DNA of 57,301 nucleotides from a bacterium (GTDB lineage: Bacteria; Vulcanimicrobiota; Vulcanimicrobiia; Vulcanimicrobiales; Vulcanimicrobiaceae). The notes under the pieces were generated by a model. The model was not told where the DNA came from, searched no databases, and saw nothing but the letters and a program-made list of their open reading frames with translations. The stretch spans positions 1 through 57,301 of the forward strand of contig JAJYCL010000019.1 of assembly GCA_021778415.1 (NCBI GenBank), read 5' to 3'. Shown here one piece after another: positions 44,563 to 52,059 of this stretch. The position numbers and the translations under genes are program-made. Within the stretch, counting starts at the first letter, position 1; each line of letters starts with the position of its first letter.

Positions 44563-45466
44563 TCGGTGCCGGCAGCGCAGCGAGAATGCGCTGCAGATAA
44601 TTGCCTGGGCCTCCGATATAATCGGTGGAATCCGGGAATCTTCGTTTCGTGCTCGCGAGGCGCTCTTTTACGACGGTGATCGCCGATCGCGCTTTGCCAA
44701 TGCGCGCTTCATCGTAGAGATACCCGGCAAGCGCGGAAAGATCGAGAGACTTGGATTCATTTGCCGCGTATTGGGCGAGCGCGGCATCGGCATCATGCGC
44801 TACCAAAAGCGGGTAATAGTGCGTGACGTTTTCTATCCGGCCATTGCGAGGTTCGAAAACTTCGACAGGCAAGAACGCGCAACATTGTGCGCCGAGTGTA
44901 TACGCGAAGGTATCATTTCCGACAACAAGGAGGGCCTGGTGATGCGCGCCCCGTCCAAACGATTCCCACGTGTTGCCGAAATCTTTGCGGATCCAGTTTA
45001 CGCGGGAGGCACCACTGAATCCGATAAAGCTCGAAACGCAGCAATTATTTCCTCCAGACCATTCATCGACGACCACAAGCGATTGCCGCGAGTTCGGCAT
45101 CGCCAGGATTGCGAGACGATAGGCGGCGCCGCCATCGGTCGATAGTGAGCCGATGAGTGTGTGCCGGCGGTAGACCCGTATGGCACTCCTGAATGATCGG
45201 AACTTTACGATGTGCCCTCGATACTTAACAGGCGCAACGCGAGCAGCGACGCGCACAACGAGGCGAAGATCGCCGCGATGAATCTCGCGAATCATACTTG
45301 CGCCGGAGTGAACCTGCGTGACTTCGGCGGGAAACCACTGCGCGACGGTGAGCGGCTCTTCTGCCCCCACGCGCCCCGCCGTAGCAACGGCCAGCATCGC
45401 AACGAGCAGCGCGATGAGCATCGGCGGCACGCCGGAGCGGATTTTCGTGCGAGGAAACGGATGCAT
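44519..45466 (-). CDS. hypothetical secreted protein
   Basis: The 315-residue product has a signal peptide (PPMLIALLVAMLAVATAGRVGA) and a central DEWSGGNNCCVSSFI block with a Cys pair, a second QCCAF pair, and a C-terminal helical region. The (S)GGxxCC pattern occurs in uncharacterised exported proteins with a beta-propeller-like look. No function is assigned. Confidence 0.6.
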   Translation of the reverse strand: MHPFPRTKIRSGVPPMLIALLVAMLAVATAGRVGAEEPLTVAQWFPAEVTQVHSGASMIREIHRGDLRLVVRVAARVAPVKYRGHIVKFRSFRSAIRVYRRHTLIGSLSTDGGAAYRLAILAMPNSRQSLVVVDEWSGGNNCCVSSFIGFSGASRVNWIRKDFGNTWESFGRGAHHQALLVVGNDTFAYTLGAQCCAFLPVEVFEPRNGRIENVTHYYPLLVAHDADAALAQYAANESKSLDLSALAGYLYDEARIGKARSAITVVKERLASTKRRFPDSTDYIGGPGNYLQRILAALPAPIRKTFAAVLAGRRQ

Positions 45467-45896
45467 TTATGGCTGAGGAGATTCGCCGCGATGGAGCTCG
45501 CTACTGCTTGAGGTGATCTGATATGAAGCCTCAACGCAGAACACGGGGAGCCAAGATTATGGTCTATGGGGATTTTTTTTGCTTCGTTGCATCAGCGATG
45601 TTATTAGCGCAACGTACGAATCTCGGCGTCCTACACAATCGCCCTGCCGTCGCATTTTCATTGAGCAACGAATTTTTCCGTTAGTAAGAAATATGAAATG
45701 CTGCGAGATATACAGTCGCTAAAAAAAATTTTGCTAAGATTGGTTCGAGACTCCGATTATGTTCGATCGAGAGGCGTGGGTCCGCAAGCGGTTAGAGGAC
45801 GAATGGAAGAATGATAAACGTTAGGCACTACGTTTCTGGCACGATCGTTATAACCGTTACACAAAATGGCGTGAACACGTCAAGCCTTGCCGCGCC
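45467..45896. other. gap without a supported gene, leader-distal flank of the CRISPR array
   Basis: A 53-codon plus-strand frame (45523-45684) with an AGGTGA upstream and a 21-codon frame (45759-45824, MFDREAWVRKRLEDEWKNDK) are present. The second may be the start of an eroded gene, since FWHDRYNRYTKWREHVKP follows in another frame. I see no convincing gene. Confidence 0.4.
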
Positions 45897-46461
45897 GTCT
45901 CATTCTCCGAAAGACGCATTGGTAATATCATCGTATCGGTAGAGTGGCGAGCGGTGATCAAGTCCTACTTCCCGCAAAAAAAACGCATTGGTGATATCAT
46001 CGGGCCGGAAATGTAGCCACGGGTGCCGCGGTCTTACTTCCCCAAAAAACGCGTTGGTGATATCATAAACGTGAGCGTTTGTGCAATGGCGAGAATGTCT
46101 TACTTCCCCAAAAAACGCATTGGTGATATCATTACAGTTCGCCGAACGCGAATTGGAACTAGTCTTACTTCCCCAAAAAATGCATTGGTGATATCATGGA
46201 AAAGCGGGATGTCCATTTGATAACGCGGTCTTACTTCCCCAAAAAATGCATTGGTGATATCATCAAGAGGGCACCCACGAGCTTCGGGGACCGGTCTTAC
46301 TTCCCCAAAAAATGCATTGGTGATATCATCTCCGCATCGGTTGAGTCGCCACGAGTTGAGTCTTACTTCCCCAAAAAATGCATTGGTGATATCATATAGG
46401 CCACCCAATGCGCCACTTAACCCAAGTCTTACTTCCCCAAAAAATGCATTGGTGATATCAT
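45897..46461 (+). CRISPR. type II-C CRISPR array, 9 repeats, 8 spacers
   Basis: The repeats are 36 bases, beginning GTCTTACTTCCCCAAAAAAT and ending GCATTGGTGATATCAT. Starts are 45897 (degenerate, 35 nt), 45962 (degenerate, 39 nt with three extra bases), 46031, 46097, 46162, 46228, 46294, 46360 and 46426. Spacers are 30 nt except one of 29. The five copies nearest cas2 are identical and the ones farthest away diverge, so new spacers enter at the cas2 side. The tracrRNA pairs with the repeat's 5' part, which fixes crRNA sense as the plus strand. Each repeat ends TG-A-TATCAT, an extended -10 element, so crRNAs are probably started inside the repeats as in other II-C arrays. Translations through the array are artefacts. 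Confidence 0.97.
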
Positions 46462-46470
46462 ACGTGAACC

Positions 46471-46507
46471 CCAAAGGCCCGTCAGTACGGGCCTTTCCCC
46501 GTTTTTC
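46471..46507 (+). terminator. terminator at the cas2-proximal end of the array
   Basis: A perfect stem AAAGGCCCGT-CAGT-ACGGGCCTTT is followed by CCCCGTTTTT. It would stop crRNA transcripts running toward cas2 and, in part, cas mRNA from the other side. Confidence 0.88.
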
Positions 46508-46518
46508 GGCCTATAAAA

Positions 46519-46857
46519 TCAGAACAAGACAAGCTGTTTTGGAGGCTCTACTGGCGCTTTTTCTGGCTTTTCGCCACCTCTGTAATGGCGGATGTCTACA
46601 AATTGGCGGTCCGTCATCTCGAAGATAAGGACCCATCCATGCCCTGGCGGTATGAGCCGCTCAACTACCTTCTCGATGGTTGCTAAACGCTCGCGAGTCC
46701 GAGCATGAAAACCGTAAAATGAATACTGCACCCTCTCGAATCCAAGATTCTGGAGATTATGGCGGAAGCGGTTAGCGAGCTTGCGCTCATCGCTAGTCCG
46801 GACGGGAAGATCGAAACCTACCATCAACCACATGTTTCGATATCGTTCAGCCGCCAT
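46519..46857 (-). CDS. cas2: CRISPR-associated endoribonuclease Cas2
   Basis: The 112-residue product starts at the ATG behind GAGGAGCG and has the ferredoxin-like core (NMWLMVGFDLPVRTSDERKL, RFRHNLQNLGFERVQYSFYG, GWVLIFEMTDRQF). FDLP carries the usual Asp. Cas2 bridges two Cas1 dimers in the spacer integration complex. It overlaps cas1 by 34 bases and is the last cas gene before the array. Confidence 0.95.
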   Translation of the reverse strand: MAAERYRNMWLMVGFDLPVRTSDERKLANRFRHNLQNLGFERVQYSFYGFHARTRERLATIEKVVERLIPPGHGWVLIFEMTDRQFVDIRHYRGGEKPEKAPVEPPKQLVLF

Positions 46858-47726
46858 CGCTCCTCGTCGAACGCTATAGATGGGCATTCGGTATCTCCCC
46901 CTTTTAGAGCGCTTCGCCATGCCATACTGATGGATCGCATTGCGTCGATCACAGTGGCTCGATCGTCTTCGAGCCGGAGCATTCCGCCCAGATGCGCAAC
47001 AATCGCCCTCTTACAGTCTGGATTAAGGTCGTCTTTCACACAATCGTGGAGCCGGACGGCTATATCAACGACGGCTCGAAATGGCTCCATAAGATCGTCC
47101 ACGAGAGCGAACGCGTTCCTTGCGCTCGAATGATGGATAGGGAGCGCCGGATGCAAACCGATCGCAACCGCAGCGCGGGCCGTGGCCGCCCTTGCGACCG
47201 CGTAGCCATAATTTAAATGGTGATTTAACGGCGAGTCGTCTCCGCGTCGAAATGAGGGGCCAAACATGGCAGGGAAGTATGCCAGCGCTGCGCTTGCCTC
47301 GCGATTCTCCGGATCGCCAGATCGGACATTTTTCACCCACTTGCGCACCCCGGCGTCATCGAGATTGAAAAGACGAAGCGCCTGGGCCTGAAGCGAGACC
47401 TTTACTCGCACAACTGAGGCCCAAAAGCGCTTTTTACAGGGGAGGCTAGTTTGAATTTGTTCTGCAAGCACCGTCGGATGCGCATTTGTGCCTGAAATTG
47501 GCAAAAACATCCCAGACGGAATATATTTCTCATTACATACGAGAACTGCCACACCAGCATCAGCCGCCCAGCGAAGAAGTCCGACACCAAGTGAACCCGA
47601 GCGGCTACTGACAACAAGAACGTCGATGCCTTCAAGCGGCGTCCGCATTTCCGTCTGGAGATCCCTAAGAAAACCCCGATCCTTCACGAGCATTGCTCCC
47701 TCGCTCGCAATATCGACGATCCGCAT
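46824..47726 (-). CDS. cas1: CRISPR-associated integrase Cas1
   Basis: The 300-residue type II Cas1 has an N-terminal beta domain and a C-terminal helical domain. The metal-binding set is visible as ENREASAALAYFPAMFG (Glu ~143), GLHPALPIHHSS (His ~198) and FALVDDLMEPFR (Asp/Glu ~210-214). It integrates spacers with Cas2. The ATG overlaps the cas9 stop (TAATG). Confidence 0.96.
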   Translation of the reverse strand: MRIVDIASEGAMLVKDRGFLRDLQTEMRTPLEGIDVLVVSSRSGSLGVGLLRWAADAGVAVLVCNEKYIPSGMFLPISGTNAHPTVLAEQIQTSLPCKKRFWASVVRVKVSLQAQALRLFNLDDAGVRKWVKNVRSGDPENREASAALAYFPAMFGPSFRRGDDSPLNHHLNYGYAVARAATARAAVAIGLHPALPIHHSSARNAFALVDDLMEPFRAVVDIAVRLHDCVKDDLNPDCKRAIVAHLGGMLRLEDDRATVIDAMRSISMAWRSALKGGDTECPSIAFDEERWRLNDIETCG

Positions 47727-50700
47727 TACGCGCCTTTAAGTCTGATTTTTCGGCGAAAATCGCCGAGGACGCCAACGACGCCGAGTTCTACCGAAGAATA
47801 ACGCTCAAGGAGCGTTTGCAGACTCGGCTCCGCATCAACATCTTTCCCCGAATTTGCATCGACCAGTCCAAGTAGTAGGCGCGCTCCACGCATGCGCAGG
47901 CTCGAAATAATGCAAATCTTCCCGTCGAGCAGAAGCGCATCTCGCTTATAAATTCGGTTCGACGGTTTCGACGCCAGGAATTCTCGCAGGTCTTCCTGGT
48001 TTGCGATAACTTCCAATAATTTAAAAAGCCGTACCGAAAGCGGTGAAAGGCTTTCGATTACAGCGCAAAGATTTTCTTCAGATTTCCATTGACCATATAC
48101 CAGCCCGCGGCGTTTGTCGCAGGGGCCAAGGGGAAGTTTGCTTTCGCCACGGTCGGGCTTATTGGGCAAAAGGGTGAATTTACTAAAGTTCTCCCATTTA
48201 CAAATTGCGTTGAAAATTCTGCGAAACACGTCTGTGAAACTTCCGTGTAAACACTCCCACGGTTGAGTACATATCTCGCCAGTTTCAGACGGTGGACGCG
48301 GGCTAAGATTGGGACCAACTTTACCGTTACAGCGTAACCAAAATTCAGATTTTTGGCTGAGCAGGTTACGGAGGTTTAAAAAGCTTGGGGTGGTTTCCCC
48401 GAAATATTTGTCAAATATCTGGCGAAGGCGCTCTATTTCCTCCGGCGCACATTTCAGGGAGCCAATGGATTGATTTTCCGAAAGACGTTTCAGAAATTGC
48501 CGTGCTCGGTCGAGCGCCTTAGTAGCGTCTTCTCCGAGAATCGGCATTGACGACTTCGTAATCGACGCGGGGAATATCGCGCTAGCTTTCTGTCGCTTAA
48601 CGCCTGACTGCGGGTAGATATTTTCATAGTGTAAATCGCCTGGAACGCTGATCGCACGATCGCCATGCTCACTCAGCTGAATTTTCGGCCGGTCGGCCTT
48701 GTGGCTTGTGACAATCGCATAATATGCGTTGCGTACGTCCGTAGGGAAGCTCGCCCACACGTCGATATTTTCAATGGCAAAATTCTTTCCGGACGCGGCT
48801 TTCTGCAAAAGCGACCGACTAAGAACGGCGGTAATTAGCGCGTCGACAGCATGATGCCGACCATCCGTTACCCGCTCCCCGGCCTTGTTCTTTTTAATAT
48901 CTTGCAGGCCCCATTCCCGCCGCAAGGTATTCGTGAGCTCACCACGCGAGGCAAGTACGTTGGTCTGCACTTCACAAAGTGGCCTCAGCCACTCTAACAA
49001 CAATTTCGCGGCCCAAGACGTTGACGCGAGTTGATCCCCTAGGAATTTTGCGCGCGCCGTTTCAGGATCTAGGATCATTCGTCGTTTTTTAGGCGGCATA
49101 AAACTCGTCGCTTCACGAATTCTTTCCCACCGGGGTGCATCGGTCGCAAAGGCAGCAAACGGAGTCTGGGAGTCGGTTTTCTCCGAGTTGCATCTCGAAC
49201 ACGCGAGAGTAAGATTATTCATTTCAGATCCGCCGCCAAGCTTCCTCGGGAAGATATGCTCGACCTCGACGCTATTTCCATCAATGGCGTCCTTCATCGT
49301 AATTTCGTAAAGGCCGCAGTATGGGCAGAGCCGAGACTCCCGTTCACCACACTTGTAGAGTTCTTTCCATAAGCGGTATCGACGTATTCTTTTCCATTGA
49401 GGGTCGTCTTTGACCAGTTCGTCACGTACAGATCTAATTTCGTTCTTGGCCTCATCATTCAATTTCTCATTCCTAGCGATCCGCTTTAAAAGTAACGCTC
49501 GGCCGCGATCTGAAAGGTGCAATTGCCTTGTCGTTTCAACCACGACCCGAGTTGGACGCCCAAATCGTTTGATGATTTCATTGACAACCCGCTGCGTCTG
49601 GTTTAATGCAATATGAACCGAAATATTGGGAATTCTGCCATATCGTTTTTCAACGTCCATCACTAGCCGGGACGGGCCGAAGCTCTCGCTATACGGGCCA
49701 GTCCGTCGCACGGGCGGCTTCGGGTACATTCCATTAAACGCCGCTCCATAGTACGGCAAACGGCCCGCGTCGTATTCCCGCACCGCAAAGTCATCGGGCG
49801 GATTATCTTCGATGATCGCGTTAAACGCCGCATTTTTCGCTGCATACGGTTGGATACTTTCGATACGCGCCAGCATTTCATCAAGCATCGTTGTGCCGAA
49901 AGGAATTGATCCGCGTGGCGGCGCCACCATTAAGTTACGAACCTCGTCACGAATTTCCAAAGGAACCGGAGAGAAATCTCGATCTCCGCCCCGAATTGGC
50001 GCCTCGAATATTTTTAGAATTTCTTGGCGCAACTCGGCCCAATTGCTTGCACTACTCTGTGATTGCTCCCGTTGGTTTGCAATGTCGCGTTCGGTCATCC
50101 AGGCCCCTAGCGAAGCAAATGGATGGCCAACCCAATCCGCAGGTTTGCCGCTTGCATTGACTCTATTAAAGATTGTTGATTCCGGCAAGCGAAGAATATC
50201 GATTGCTTGTTTCCATGTAAGTCGTGTTTGGCTCAATAGTGCGTCGAGAAATTGGCGCCGGAGCGAACGTTCGCCGGAGGTTGCGCCAACGGGAATATCG
50301 CCATCAAGATCAATCTCGATACCGCGTGCATCGTAGGCGCGCAGGTTCCAAGCTTTTTCCCAAGCGAGATACCGTTGCGCGCGAGGATCAAATCTTGCAA
50401 CACGGTCCTCGGTCGGCAAGTATGGGCAGGGCCACCGAACAACATTGTATGGTGCGCGTTCAAATACTAGCGCATGCAGATCGTCCCAGGATAGTTTCGA
50501 CATTCCATACTTCGCAAACTCATCGGCCTGCGTCATGCGAATCCGCTCGAATTCTTCCATAACAAGCTTGCGGCTTGTTCGCCCCGGCAGACTCTGCGCC
50601 CCGACTCGCGCTAATGTCTCGTCATCTAGTTTTTTCCAATGAGCAGCGCGTGAATCTTTAGTGGCTTTCCTAGCGCGAATCGGCGCATAAGGATGGCGCG

Positions 50701-51427
50701 CGTGAAAATTTTTAGCTAGCCAGATGCCTAGACCGCCCTTCCCGCACTCCTCTGCAACTACGTCCTCACGATTCAAGCAATCGGCGAGTATCGATGCATC
50801 GCTTTCCTCAGTTTCTTTCGTCGCTATGGCCGGAGTCTTTTTTGTTTTTCCAGATTTGCGAGACTTCGGAGGTGCGCTTTCCTCGATGTCCTCAACAAAT
50901 CCATCGTCAGTTAGAAGCGTTCCGCGATTGACGAGTAATGAAAAAAGGGCGCGAGCGAGCCTCGCGCGATCATACTTACTCGATGCATCAAGCGTCTTCG
51001 ATGCGCAGGCTGCTCGCGCCGCAAACACAGACTCTTTTCTCAACCATTCGTCTCTATTTGACGGCGATGACTTAAACGGATCGATCCAGCTTACTCGAAC
51101 TCCCCGTCCGTGCCCGTTCGTTCGTATCAGGTTTAAGGACTCGGAAAGCATACGCAGCAGCCTGCCACGTCGAGCGCGATTGCGTTGATGCGCCCTTGCC
51201 GTGTTGATTTTTCTGCGCCGGGCGCTATGCAAGGTTTCACCGAGACTCTCGCCCATATGTGCCTTGTCAATCGCGCGCCCATCGGGAAAAAGACGCGACC
51301 CCATAGCGAGGAGTCCGGTGGCTCGATCGCTGTCTTTGGGATCGACGGCGAGAACGGCCCAGCCGAGCGAATTCGTACCGATGTCGAGTCCCAACGCATA
51401 CGGCTGAGGGGAAAACGAAGCTTGCAT
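47726..51427 (-). CDS. cas9: type II-C CRISPR effector nuclease Cas9
   Basis: The protein is 1233 residues. RuvC-I is YALGLDIGTNSLGWAVL (Asp15), followed by an Arg-rich bridge helix (HSARRRKINTARAHQRNRAR). RuvC-II is RVVVETTRQL (Glu ~628). The HNH domain has VEVEHIFPRKLGGGSEMNN (His ~724) framed by two CxxC knuckles (CPYC, CSRC), which suggests a zinc site. RuvC-III is GRHHAVDALI (Asp ~859), and the last ~270 residues hold the PAM-interacting part. All catalytic residues are present. With no csn2 or cas4 this is subtype II-C, larger than the common ~1050-1100-residue members. The first 46 codons are duplicated just upstream. Confidence 0.97.
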   Translation of the reverse strand: MQASFSPQPYALGLDIGTNSLGWAVLAVDPKDSDRATGLLAMGSRLFPDGRAIDKAHMGESLGETLHSARRRKINTARAHQRNRARRGRLLRMLSESLNLIRTNGHGRGVRVSWIDPFKSSPSNRDEWLRKESVFAARAACASKTLDASSKYDRARLARALFSLLVNRGTLLTDDGFVEDIEESAPPKSRKSGKTKKTPAIATKETEESDASILADCLNREDVVAEECGKGGLGIWLAKNFHARHPYAPIRARKATKDSRAAHWKKLDDETLARVGAQSLPGRTSRKLVMEEFERIRMTQADEFAKYGMSKLSWDDLHALVFERAPYNVVRWPCPYLPTEDRVARFDPRAQRYLAWEKAWNLRAYDARGIEIDLDGDIPVGATSGERSLRRQFLDALLSQTRLTWKQAIDILRLPESTIFNRVNASGKPADWVGHPFASLGAWMTERDIANQREQSQSSASNWAELRQEILKIFEAPIRGGDRDFSPVPLEIRDEVRNLMVAPPRGSIPFGTTMLDEMLARIESIQPYAAKNAAFNAIIEDNPPDDFAVREYDAGRLPYYGAAFNGMYPKPPVRRTGPYSESFGPSRLVMDVEKRYGRIPNISVHIALNQTQRVVNEIIKRFGRPTRVVVETTRQLHLSDRGRALLLKRIARNEKLNDEAKNEIRSVRDELVKDDPQWKRIRRYRLWKELYKCGERESRLCPYCGLYEITMKDAIDGNSVEVEHIFPRKLGGGSEMNNLTLACSRCNSEKTDSQTPFAAFATDAPRWERIREATSFMPPKKRRMILDPETARAKFLGDQLASTSWAAKLLLEWLRPLCEVQTNVLASRGELTNTLRREWGLQDIKKNKAGERVTDGRHHAVDALITAVLSRSLLQKAASGKNFAIENIDVWASFPTDVRNAYYAIVTSHKADRPKIQLSEHGDRAISVPGDLHYENIYPQSGVKRQKASAIFPASITKSSMPILGEDATKALDRARQFLKRLSENQSIGSLKCAPEEIERLRQIFDKYFGETTPSFLNLRNLLSQKSEFWLRCNGKVGPNLSPRPPSETGEICTQPWECLHGSFTDVFRRIFNAICKWENFSKFTLLPNKPDRGESKLPLGPCDKRRGLVYGQWKSEENLCAVIESLSPLSVRLFKLLEVIANQEDLREFLASKPSNRIYKRDALLLDGKICIISSLRMRGARLLLGLVDANSGKDVDAEPSLQTLLERYSSVELGVVGVLGDFRRKIRLKGA

Positions 51428-51610
51428 TGCGGCGTACCTTTCAATTATTCGGAAAAAAGACGTGATCCCATAGCGAGGAGTTCGGTGGCTCGATCGCTGT
51501 CTTTGGGATCGACGGCAAGAACAGCCCAGCCGAGCGAATTCGTACCGATATCGAGTCCCAGGACATATGGCTGAGGGGCAAACGAAGCTTGCATTGTGGC
51601 GTTCCTTTCG
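51278..51610. repeat. 167-bp tandem duplication covering the cas9 5' end
   Basis: Copy A (about 51445-51610) and copy B (about 51278-51443) are direct repeats with a period of 167 bases, about 92% identical. Each holds a ribosome-binding site, an ATG and the first 46 codons of cas9. Copy A ends in TAA just before copy B starts. Confidence 0.93.
51445..51594 (-). CDS. 49-residue Cas9 N-terminal (RuvC-I) micro-ORF
   Basis: The ORF runs from an ATG preceded by GAAAGG and reads MQASFAPQPYVLGLDIGTNS, then LGWAVLAVDPKDSDRATELL, then AMGSRLFSE and TAA. It repeats Cas9 residues 1-46 with only three amino acid changes. Among the ten differing codons seven are silent, more than expected if the copy were drifting freely. 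It contains the whole RuvC-I strand pair with its catalytic Asp. The stop lies 17 bases before the cas9 ATG, so cas9 translation may depend on this ORF as a leader. Alternatively it may be a recombination scar from a related cas9 allele. Confidence 0.6.
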   Translation of the reverse strand: MQASFAPQPYVLGLDIGTNSLGWAVLAVDPKDSDRATELLAMGSRLFSE

Positions 51611-51618
51611 GTTATGAT
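51589..51618 (+). promoter_or_regulatory. predicted tracrRNA promoter
   Basis: TTGCAT (51589-51594) and TATGAT (51613-51618) are separated by 18 bases on the plus strand, giving a start near 51625. The -35 box is the complement of the micro-ORF start codon region. Confidence 0.55.
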
Positions 51619-51624
51619 GTTATT

Positions 51625-51741
51625 GAGAGAACGTCGTTCTTGGTTTTTTCAATCGGGGAAGTAAAGTAAGATAAGGTTGCTGCGAGACGGCCGCAAGATA
51701 CCGACAATCGAGGCCTCCTTTCGGGGAGGCTCTTGCTTTTT
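51625..51741 (+). ncRNA. tracrRNA, divergent from cas9
   Basis: The anti-repeat lies at about 51648-51672. GTAAGAT with the two preceding A pairs with repeat bases 1-9, a 5-base AAGTA bulge follows on the tracr side only, then GGGG pairs with CCCC and TTTTTT with the repeat's A run. AUAAGG follows directly, as in known type II tracrRNAs. A stem (TTGCTGC...GCCGCAA) and a terminator hairpin (GCCTCC-N6-GGAGGC then TTGCTTTTT, 51713-51741) complete it. The exact 5' end is predicted, not seen. Confidence 0.85.
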
Positions 51742-52059
51742 CACTGCGCCGTTAAAATTAGCTTTCGTGAAATCGATCTCGAATCCCAATGTGGCGCCAA
51801 TTTCGCGCAAGGCCAAGATATCGCGCTGAACCGATCAACGCATGCGGCGCAATCGAGCACGCCATCGCTCAGCAGCGTAACGAGCAACCAGGATATGCGC
51901 AAAAGGTGCGCATTCGAGGCGTCACGACGACGCCCCGATCCCTCATGCGTGAGATCGACAAGTGTGGCCACGAGGGCCCTCCAAGACATGTTCCGGCTCT
52001 GGTGCCGCCGTTCCATCGGAACGGACGAGTTCCTCTGCCATATTGCGGGAACGTCGTAA
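51742..52059. other. gap without a supported gene
   Basis: Several short frames cross this stretch on both strands, the longest on the minus strand about 100 codons, but none has a recognisable domain, a good start or convincing codon use. It separates the tracrRNA terminator from the primase-nuclease gene. Confidence 0.4.

Noticed and set aside
45759-45824. A real 21-residue peptide gene upstream of the array
   Set aside because: Related-looking sequence follows in another frame, so it looks like the start of a broken gene; no family is recognised.
46023-46628. Repetitive proteins of 65-125 residues across the CRISPR array on both strands
   Set aside because: They are translations of 36-nt repeats plus 30-nt spacers (66 bases, divisible by three), so frames stay open by chance.
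51733-52059. Plus- and minus-strand ORFs of about 90-110 codons between tracrRNA and the primase-nuclease gene
   Set aside because: No domain, no good start, and both strands are equally open, which suggests base composition, not coding.
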